Positions 12,801 through 21,614 of a stretch of DNA of 64,000 nt are shown here, piece after piece; the stretch's first letter is position 1, and each line of letters opens with the position of its first letter. The stretch covers positions 450,669 to 514,668 of the forward strand of contig NC_031477.1 in the NCBI RefSeq assembly GCF_000006565.2, read 5' to 3'. This DNA comes from Toxoplasma gondii ME49 (taxonomy: Eukaryota > Apicomplexa > Conoidasida > Eucoccidiorida > Sarcocystidae). The notes under the pieces are model-generated. The model saw only the letters and a program-made list of their open reading frames with translations. It was not told the origin of the DNA and made no database searches. The position numbers and the translations under genes were made by a program.

Positions 12801-15800
12801 ACACCGCGCTTGCCACGATATCAATGAATGTGAGGCCGAGCCCGAGAGGATCCCGCCGAACGCGACATGCGTGAACACCGACGGTTCCTTCGAGTGGTCT
12901 TGCAACGCCGGCTACGAACATGTCGGCTCCCAGTGCCAGAAAATCAACTTCTGCGCTCGCGGCTTCTGCTCGCCGCACGCCAGCTGCCAGGAAGTGAGTA
13001 ACGGCACCAGCTACGAGTGTACCTGCCAGCCCGGCTACGTCGGCGACGGTGTCGGCCCTGAGGGTTGCGCGGACCGGGACGAGTGTCAGACGGAGAACCA
13101 CTGCTCGACGGACGAGAACGGTGGCATCTGCACCAACACTGAAGGGAGCTACACATGCAGCTGCAAGGAAGGGTACAGACAACTCGCGGACGGCACCTGC
13201 GAGGACATCGACGAATGCGCCAGCGGCCACGAATGCCACGAAAGCGCAACATGCCACAACACTGCCGGGTCATACACGTGCTCCTGCAACCCCGGCTTCA
13301 GCGGCGACGGCCACGAGTGCGCGGACATCAACGAGTGCGAGACGAACGCGCATGACTGCGGGAGCCACACGACCTGCGAGAACACAGTTGGCAGCTTTGT
13401 GTGCAACTGCAAAGAGGGCTTCGTCCACTCCGACGAGAAGACCTGCCGTGACGTCGACGAGTGCGCGGAGAACAAGCACGACTGCTCAGTCCACGCGACG
13501 TGCAACAACACCGAGGGCTCGTTCGAGTGCAGCTGCAAGGCAGGCTTCGAGGGCAACGGCAAGGAGTGCAGCGACATCCAGTTCTGCTCCGCCGGTCGCA
13601 GTGACTGCGCGGCGAACGCTGACTGTGCCGAGAACGAGGCCGGCACCGACTACGCTTGCTCTTGCCACGCTGGATACAGAGGCAGCGGTCACACGAGCAA
13701 GGGCGCAGCCGACGGGTGCGTTGACATCGACGAGTGTACCGAGGGCGTCGACACCTGCCCCCGCCAAGGAGGCCGATGCGTAAACACCCCGGGGTCCTAC
13801 AGATGCGAATGTGAAGAGGGATACACCTACACCACGAAAGAGGACGGTACTGTTGAGTGCGTGGATATCAACGAGTGTGGCGTATCAGAGATGAACACCT
13901 GCGCCTCGAAGGCGAATGGCGGCGTCTGCACCAACACCATGGGGTCGTACACCTGCTCTTGCCTCCCGGGCTACACACCGTCTGATGACGGGCGCGTCTG
14001 CACAGACATCGACGAATGCGCGACTGAGAACGGCGGCTGCTCAGAGCACTCGCAATGTCGCAACCTCCCCGGCAGCTACGAATGCGTCTGCGACGCTGGC
14101 TACGAGAAGGTCGAGGGCTCGGAGCACCTCTGCCAAGACATCGACGAGTGCGCTGCCGGAACTGCAACCATCCCCAACAACAGCAACTGTGTGAACACTG
14201 CAGGGAGCTACGAGTTTGCATGCAAGCCCGGCTTCGAGCACAAGGATAACGCCTGCTCGAAGATCGACTACTGCGGCCGGGGCGGCTGCAACTCTCTGGC
14301 GACTTGCGAGGAAACCGCTGATGGCACCGACTACGTCTGCACATGTCCCAAGGGATTCGTCACTCAAAATGAAGGCCGTGGGGCTGACGGATGCACAGAC
14401 GTCGATGAGTGCGCGGAGAACGGATGCGCAGCCTATGGCAGCGAGGGGGTCATTTGTGAGAACACTCCCGGCAGCTTCAACTGCTCTTGCGCCAACGGCT
14501 ACCTCCTGAACAACGGCGTCTGCGAAGAAATCGACGAATGCGCGGGCTCCAGCTCGAACACCTGCGCTGACGAAGGAGGCATTTGCACCAACACCCCCGG
14601 ATCGTACACTTGCAGCTGCAAGCCTGGATACGACCAGCAGGGCCACGACTGTGTGGACATCAACGAATGCACCACCCAAGAGCCTTGCGGCGACAACGCG
14701 GATTGCGAGAATACCTCTGGCTCGTACATCTGCAAATGCAAGGCCGGTTTCGAGATGAGGGACAACCAATGCGTTGACATCGACGAGTGTGCGACCAACA
14801 CCAACGAGTGCCACAACCACAGAGGCCGTTGCATCAACACCCACGGATCGTACACCTGCGAGTGCATTGCCGGATTCATTGGTGATGGCAAGATTTGCAT
14901 CAGTAAGTCGGTTATTATCTGCTCAGTCCTATGTGTGCTTCTCTCGTGGTTCGTAGCACGCCGAATCATACACACATAGACACGCACAACAGCGATGCGT
15001 CGTCCATTTGACACAGCAACCAGCTTTACAACGGCAGTTCGCGCGTCTTTGAGGACCCTTTGTCCTCTCTGCCGTGTCGACACCAGAGAAGCCCACCACT
15101 GTAAGGTCTTTCGGTTGAAGGCAGCCGTCACTGTTTCCATGATTTTTCTCTATGGAGTTCCGTGGCATTCACTCGTTGAGCGTGTCTGTCCTTGCCTTAC
15201 AGACAAGAACGAGTGCCAGAGCGGCGACTTCGAGTGCGGGCCAAACTCTCACTGCGTCGACACCGAAGGTTCGTACAAGTGCGACTGCAACAGTGGCTAC
15301 AAGCAGGATCCGGAGAACCCAGACAGCTGCATCGACAGGGACGAATGCGAGATCGAGGGTGCCTGCGACGAGAATGCGGACTGCACCAACTTGCCGGGAA
15401 GCTTCAGCTGCACTTGCCGCGCTGGCTACCGCCAGGAAGGAGAGCTTTGCGTGAAGATGAACCTCTGCGCAGACGATGAGAACGGCGGCTGCTCACCCCA
15501 CGCGGACTGCGAGCACCTCGACAAGATCGTCTGCACTTGCAGACCTGGCTACGAAGGCGACGGCATCACCTGCACGGACATCGACGAGTGCGCCCTGAAT
15601 ACCGACAACTGCGACTCGCACGCCACTTGCGAGAACACCGACGGCAGCTACCACTGCGCCTGCGGCTCGGGCTTCACCGGCGACGGCTTCACCTGCGAGG
15701 ACATCAATGAATGCGAGACCGGCGAGCACGAGTGCGACTCGAACGCGACCTGTGAGAACATCGTCGGCTCCTACAGCTGCCACTGCCCCACGGGCTTCGC

Positions 15801-18710
15801 CGGCGACGGCAGGAGTTGCTCGCCCGTTGAAGTCGTGCCTGGCCAGGAATCTTGCAACCACTGGAGTGCATTCACTCGCTGCGATCCCGAGACTCACCTC
15901 AGCAGCCGCTACTGTGTGGACCTCCCAGACAAGGTTGAGTCGATCACCTGCGAAGTCGGCTCCCTGCCCCAGCCCCCGACTGTCGCCCCCGGCGAGGGTG
16001 GTGAGGAAGACGGCAACGCATGCGGACCGTGGGGTCCGTGGAGCCCGTGTCCCGGCGAAGGAAACAACATGAGCACCCGCCGGAGAGAAGACACCGAGAG
16101 CGAGGCGTGCGTCAACCAAGTCGAAACCATGGAGTGCCCAACTCAGGGTAAGTGCTTTGAGTGCATGCAGAGAAAGAGGCTGTGAAGTGAACCTGTTTCC
16201 TTTCTGCCCCCACCCTGAAAGGGGGGGGGTGTGGTCTGCGGAGAAGGTTAGACGTTTGTGGGCAGACTCAGAACTCTCGACGGAAATGCCGCCTATATCC
16301 TCTATATAGAGCCCGCGAGTTCAGGCGACAGTCCGGGGTCAACGCATGCAGTTGTATCGCACTCGGGCCGGAAATTGTTCTTTGGCCCCATCAGAACGTG
16401 TGCGCTTATACCTCCCGTCTCGCTGATACGTGCGTGACAGAGGTGTCGTTGAGTCTGGACGTTTGGGTGTTTTGTGAGGCCTTCATTTCTCGCCTCCTCA
16501 GTCCCTCCTCCCCCCTTGAAGCCGACTACTGCCTGCCGATTCCCTTCTTGACTTTTGATGCAGCTGGGCAAGCATGCGGCAACTATGGTGCCTTCTCCGA
16601 CTGTGGAGTGCCTCTTCGCGGCTTCGCCATGGCCTTCCCCGAGAACTGCCCAGAGCTCGTGGCCTTCGCCGCCTGCGATGCTCCCGCGCCTCCCCAAGAG
16701 GACCGCTGCCATTCTTTCTCGGCCTGGTCCAAGTGCACACACATACCCGGCACTACTCTGTACGAGCAGACGCGCTCCTGCGATGGCATGGATTTGACCG
16801 AGTCCCGCTTCTGCACTCCCGACGATGAGGTCGGCTCGGACGTTTCCACTGACGTCGCTTCCGAATGTAAGTCACGCGAGATGCGTGCGAGAAAAGGAAA
16901 AGGGTATTTTGTTCCGCGTCGGGGCAGGGAGAGGGAACGCGAGGCCGAAGAGGAGACATTCTTCGCACCGGGTTCCCACAGAGTTGCCCCACTCCGTCGC
17001 AGAAGCGAAAGGACTGGGGGTGAAGTGCCGGGAATTCCTTTGCCAGCCGTGAAGAGTCTCCGACTGCGACTTCCCTTCTGCGTGCAGGCGGTTCCCTCGG
17101 CGAGTTCGGCGAGTGTGTGAACGGCCTTCAGGAGAGAAGCTACTCGGACTGCCCCGATCATAAAGAAGTCCGTCAGTGCTCTGGTAAGTCGGACGGCGAG
17201 TTCCGATAAAGCGCGTGGAAGTGTTCACAGCTCACGACTCGCTCTCCCGTGCTTACAGTCTGGTCAGGATTAACGAGCTCATGTTCTCTAGGAACATCCC
17301 AGTGCTTGTTCAGTTCCAGGGTACAGAATTCATGTCTCCCGTGTTGGAGCCCAAGTCGCCAGAGTTTCGCTGAATGCACGAAGGCTTTACCTGGTATGTT
17401 TTTTCTCAGACGAATCCTGCTCTGCCTTCGGCGAGTGGTCACCCTGCGGGGAACCCCAGCAAGGCCTGCGTATCCGCAAGAGACGTGCATGCGACAACGT
17501 GCACTGCGCCTGTGTCGAGGCCGAGGTCTGCGGCGATGCCACCCCAGAGATTGAGGAGGAAGAAGGCGAACATTTCCCCCCTGAAGAAGGCGAGGTCTTG
17601 CCTCCATATGAAGAGGGTCCTGGTGAGGGTGAGCTTCTTCCTCCCGAGGAGGAGATCCCTGAAGGAGAACATGTTCCTGAGGAGGAAATCCCTGAAGGAG
17701 AACATGTTCCTGAGGAGGAAATCCCTGAAGGAGAACATATTCCTGAAGAGCTCCCAGAAGGCGAGCATGTTCCTGAGGAGGAAATCCCTGAAGGAGAACA
17801 TGTTCCTGAGGAGGAAATCCCTGAAGGAGAACATATTCCTGAAGAGCTCCCAGAAGGCGAGCATGTTCCTGAGGAGGAAATCCCTGAAGGAGAACATGTT
17901 CCTGAAGAGGAAATCCCTGAAGGAGAGCATATTCCTGAGGAGCTCCCTGAAGGAGAGCATGTTCCTGAAGAATTCCCTGAAGGAGAGCATATTCCTGAGG
18001 AGCTCCCTGAAGGCGAGCATATTCCTGAAGAGTTCCCTGAAGGAGAGCATATTCCTGAGGAGCTCCCTGAAGGCGAGCATGTTCCTGAGGAGGAGATCCC
18101 TGAAGGAGAGCATATTCCTGAAGAGTTCCCAGAAGGCGAGCATGTTCCTGAGGAGGAAATCCCTGAAGGAGAACATATTCCTGAGGAGGAGTTCCCTGAA
18201 GGAGAGCATGTTCCTGAGGAGGAGATCCCTGAAGGAGAGCATGTTCCTGAGGAGGAGCTCCCTGGAGGAGAACTTATTCCTGAGGAGGAAATCCCTGAAG
18301 GAGAGCATATTCCTGAAGAGCTCCCTGAAGGAGAGCATGTTCCTGAGGAGGAGATCCCTGAAGGAGAACATGTTCCTGAAGAGGAAATCCCAGAAGGCGA
18401 GCATGTTCCTGAGGAGGAGATCCCTGAAGGAGAACATGCTCCAGAGGAAGAGACTCCTGCACCTGAGGAGACCGAAAAGGAGGAGGAAGAAGGCGTTCCA
18501 GTCGCAGCGATTGCCGGTGGTGTCGTCGGAGGTGTGTTGCTCATTGCTGGTGGTGCAGGTGCTGCCGTGTACGCATCCCAAGGTGGCGTTGAAGCAGCTG
18601 AAGACGAAGTGATGTTTGAGAGCGAAGAAGACGGAACCCAGGCTGGCGAGAACCGCGAGAGCGAGACGGTCATTGAGATCGAAGATGACGCATGGGCAGA
18701 CATGGACTAA
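9843..18710 (+). CDS. MIC12: Microneme protein MIC12 (orthologue of Eimeria EtMIC4)
   Basis: This is a secreted type I membrane adhesin of the micronemes, released onto the parasite surface during gliding and invasion. Predicted exons are 9843-9912, 10328-10462, 10884-11117, 11438-14902, 15203-16147, 16564-16866, 17088-17183 and 17410-18710. They total 6,549 nt (about 2,182 residues), and all seven introns are phase 1. The order is: signal peptide [18 protein letters not shown]; four TSP1-like modules; 31 EGF modules, mostly of the calcium-binding D-I-D-E-C type; six more TSP1-like modules; an acidic stalk of PEGEH repeats; a membrane segment with AIAGGVVGG; and an acidic tail ending DDAWADMD. 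The IAGG motif fits intramembrane rhomboid cleavage, and the acidic tail with a near-terminal Trp is typical of microneme proteins that engage the actin-bridging machinery. EtMIC4 has the same TSP1/EGF layout and also 31 EGF modules. The start is chosen because it gives the signal peptide and splices in frame. Confidence 0.93.
10328..11555 (+). other. N-terminal TSP1-like module block of MIC12
   Basis: Four consecutive thrombospondin type 1-like modules sit in exons 2 to 4. Visible cores are FTAWTYC, FTEWVPS, WTEWTYC and FGPWSPP, each followed by a basic strand such as QQRHREGC or YRRKREGC and then closing cysteines. Exon 3 carries two modules and exon 2 carries one. The fourth begins in exon 4 directly before the EGF array. 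In this family such modules usually bind sulfated glycans on the host cell. That role is inferred here. Confidence 0.8.
11556..15830 (+). repeat. Array of 31 EGF-like modules in MIC12
   Basis: I count 26 EGF modules in exon 4 and five in exon 5. Most follow the calcium-binding pattern: D-I-D-E-C, two further cysteines, an NT-x-GSY/F-x-C-x-C strand, then a G-Y/F turn and a last cysteine. This predicts a stiff, calcium-dependent rod. Modules 6, 12, 17, 22 and 29 start instead with I-x-Y/F-C or MNLC, and so lack the acidic calcium ligand after the first strand. Modules 11 and 21 each lack two cysteines. Codon use is GC-rich and differs between modules, so the array is old and not a recent expansion at the DNA level. 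Confidence 0.85.
15836..17550 (+). other. C-terminal TSP1-like module block of MIC12
   Basis: Six degenerate TSP1-like modules follow the EGF array across four exons. Recognisable openings are [47 protein letters not shown] and [10 protein letters not shown]. Exons 6, 7 and 8 begin with similar module openings after phase-1 introns, as expected for shuffled or duplicated module exons. The exact number of modules depends on how the weakest ones are counted. Confidence 0.7.
17644..18450 (+). repeat. Acidic PEGEH-P-E-E tandem repeat in MIC12
   Basis: About two dozen copies of a unit close to [10 protein letters not shown] occur between the last TSP1 module and the membrane segment. Two unit lengths alternate, 11 residues (33 bp, EE-I) and 10 residues (30 bp, E-L or E-F). 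The DNA copies are nearly identical, for example the recurring word CCTGAAGGAGA. The segment is strongly acidic and proline-rich and probably forms an extended stalk. The same position in EtMIC4 also carries an acidic proline-rich region. The high DNA identity suggests unequal recombination and likely length polymorphism between strains. Confidence 0.9.
18500..18710 (+). other. Transmembrane segment, rhomboid site and cytoplasmic tail of MIC12
   Basis: The segment begins at [17 protein letters not shown] and is followed by a tail of about 45 residues that is mostly acidic and ends in AWADMD. Ala/Gly-Gly in the upper third of the membrane segment is the known recognition feature of the microneme rhomboid protease substrates (MIC2, MIC6, MIC12, AMA1 class). 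A tryptophan close to the C-terminus within acidic residues is the known determinant for coupling to the glideosome-associated connector or aldolase. Both roles are inferred from motif similarity. Confidence 0.8.
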
Positions 18711-21614
18711 AGTAGACTAGTAGTCTGTGTGGGCACATGCAGGCGTGCGACAAAACCGTGATCGCGAGGTATTCTGTGTTACGGGCGGAGCGTCTGCGGC
18801 TGTCCTTCGAAGGGGAGGCGGCGTGACACTCTGAGCTAGGTACCAGACGAACGCAGCCATTTGTGTCCGTCCGCTCTTTCTTGATCACGTGCCATTTTAT
18901 TTTACGTTTTCCACTGGTGTATCTTTTCCAGCAGCTTATATATAGGCTGCCGCAGCTTCGTGTGTCACAAGCCGCTGTAGACAGTAAGCCTACTGCGGCC
19001 TCCTTGTGGAAAGCCGTTTTCCCCAGAGTTTCCTGTTTTCCTTCCCTCCGCGTGCCATCTTGTTTTTCGCCCGCGCGGATGTGTTAATGCGATAAATAAC
19101 TAATGAAGCAAGGTTATGAACAGCTTCGTGAGCTATATTCCCAGCCTCCGGCACTGCTTTCCTGTTGTCAACAAAGCGGCGCCACCTGGCCTTCGGCCCG
19201 CTTTAAATTTAAACCGTAACTAAGCCCACATGTGGAAACCCTATCCACACACCATGGCGTCCTGAGCGCTCTGCAAGACTTCCTTTTCCGAACAGGGGCG
19301 GAGAAAGACGCACTGAAGCTACTTAACACCAAAACACGCTCTCGAACACATTCACCGATTAAGTCAAACCCGGTGCTACAGATCTGCCGCACCCCACCAC
19401 TCACTAGGAGGGGGCACACCCGCTTCACTGCTGACGGTGCCCGCACAGCAGGTGCGGCATTGTGTTGAAAGCCAGTTACATATATATGGCTTCCTCGCCG
19501 ACGGAGAGAAGTGAAGGAAGGTGAGGAATCAGATAGGATTCCTGGATACAGGTGGCCGTTCTCGCTACGGCCTCCGTTTCCTGCGCAGCAATGCACCTAC
19601 TCTAGCAAAGTCCAGAATGGACGGACGACTTCGAGGAAACTCTGTTGTCCGAAGGTTGGAGGAACTTTAATTTATAACAGCTCGGTTCTGTCCTAGGCGT
19701 ACTACATGGATTACTGTTTTCAGTCGATTGTTCAAACATGCAGTGGATCTCATTTAAGCGTTGTGAGTCAGACAGCGCCCGAGTCTTTACAGGCGAATGC
19801 CGTAGTCCGCTGTCAGCGGTGCAGGACCTGCTCCTCTCTACGTGTTTGCTCCGCTGCGTGCCGATAAGAAGACTCTCAACGTGTGTTAAACTTCGTGACT
19901 ACACTTAACGCAGGAAAAGCCCAAGGGGAGCTTCATTCCGCATGCGTATGGGTACGTGTGTATGGAACGCACCGCCCGTTCGGCAGAATCCTTCCGTCAG
20001 AAGGTACATTTATTTTCGACCAGTGCTGTAGCGATTGAAGCTGACATGAATTTGCTTCGGACCGCCGAATTGGAGAGTGTTGCCTAGAATGTTCGCGGTT
20101 GAACACAAGACTTCGTAGAACGGTGGCCAGCGGGTTGATCGCGCACCCGCAGGGTTCTGTCCACCGGCATCGAGCCGCTGTTCTACAGCGAGTGTGGGTG
20201 GGAGAGTTTCCTTCCTTTCTTCCGGTTCGCCGTCCACAGTTCGGCTTGTTGGGCTGCCGGGTTTCTGTTTTTCCAATCTCTGAGTGGATTTCCCAGAGAA
20301 TGACTGTGTTGCGGCCGGTGGCAGTAAACCCAGTAGATTAGGGGTTAGTATGGCGGCTGCAATCAAACGACGCAAACTCGAAGGGGTAACTGCTGGCCTG
20401 CGCTCGAGAGACAACTGCTGCACCACCCAAACCAAGACCCGCGGGCGAGTCGCGTTGGACAGGCGCTGCGGCGGGAGGGGAATGCGGCGCCTAAGGCTCG
20501 GCAGGGCAACTCTCTCGATTTCTCGCCACGCGTGGTTGGTCGCCCCGTTGTCACGGGACAAACGGTTTTGGACAAGGGACACACAGCGTAAAGTTCTTCG
20601 GAACCGGAGTTTGGCTCTCCAGACCAGCGGCACCACTTGCAGTTCTTCACTGGAGAACCTTGTCCGTGTGTTGCGTTTGCTTCTCGGCTTCGGTCAATGT
20701 ACGCGTTGCGTATCTTGTAGACCGGCCGAGAGTTTTACGCTTTGCTGCTGCTTGCGCGAACGGCTGGCAAGTGTGTTTGCAGCCCGTGGAGCAAAAGCGT
20801 AAGAGCCGTCCTTCCTGGAATTTTTCCGGCTTTACGCTCGTTTTTGCCGACTGTTCCACACGCAATGCTAGAGGAAAGTTTCAACAAGGGTCTTGTGGAC
20901 CATCGTGAAACCAGTTGGTCGCTACTGATTCTCAGCTACGTGGGTCCCAAAGTGATGTGCTTGACGGCTGGAACGAAGCACTGTGGACTTTCACTGCTTG
21001 TAGCTAGAGACCATGGAGAGCTACAATCTTCTTTAGAACCATACGGCTACTTTCCTTCCTGGACGGACTCTTCTCAGAGGGGTATTTCGCGTTGCGAGCG
21101 CTTAGCACCGCGTTCAGGATCTAGATGCTGGCAAACGACTCCCACCGGTGTTATCTTCCCCGACTTTGTCGATTCTCCGCGCCTGCTGCCTTCCAACTGA
21201 CACTGTTCGCACGATACATCTCAGGACGTCATTGCGTCTTGCGGTGTAGCGCCACAGCGTCTTGCTGGCTCAGAGACCGTCAAAACTGTTCCTCTCCGCA
21301 ACGGACGGGTACAAGCGCCATTTTCTCGACTCATGCAAACCGCATTTTTGCGGTCTGTGAGTGCAAGGGAGTTGCCTTCGCTTTACCCAGAACAGGTGGC
21401 TTGGTTCTTCAGCACGAACCATTCCAATCCCACCGGGCTGGTGGAAGTACGGCGCGCTGGGCACACATGGAGCAAGCGCGGCGGCGCTGGTCCTCCGTGA
21501 GCGTGTCAGCCTCCTATTGACCAGCGATTTGCCAGTTGCACCCTTTTCGTTGAGGGCATCTCTGCTAGGTGGTGCGGCTTCGTCTCTCTCTCGTCGCTCT
21601 CTCCTCAGGCCTTC
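18711..21614. other. Intergenic: MIC12 3' region and flank of the dehydrogenase-like gene
   Basis: No exon with support on either strand was found in 2.9 kb. The longest open frames, such as the minus-strand frame at 20010-20636, have no recognisable domain. A possible upstream coding exon of the next gene cannot be excluded, because an acceptor-like CCTCAG stands just before its first methionine. Confidence 0.5.

Noticed and set aside
11686..13257. 523-residue open frame on the minus strand across the EGF array
   Set aside because: It is antisense to the strongly supported MIC12 exon and has an Ala/Val-rich composition with no domain. It arises because the GC-rich repeated cysteine codons give no stops on the opposite strand.
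11556..15830. CRISPR-like regular array
   Set aside because: The periodicity comes from protein modules with diverged DNA, not identical direct repeats with unique spacers, and the locus is eukaryotic.
17374..18612. Plus-strand alternative frame with [11 protein letters not shown] repeats
   Set aside because: It is a shadow frame of the MIC12 stalk repeat. It has no start or splice context of its own.
17387..18703. 438-residue Ser/Gly-rich open frame on the minus strand over the acidic repeat
   Set aside because: It is a mirror of the PEGEH repeats, with periodic [11 protein letters not shown] units dictated by the sense repeat. There is no independent support for expression.
20010..20636. 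208-residue minus-strand open frame between MIC12 and the dehydrogenase-like gene
   Set aside because: It is basic and Leu/Arg-rich without any recognisable motif, and no flanking exons or consistent splice signals were found.
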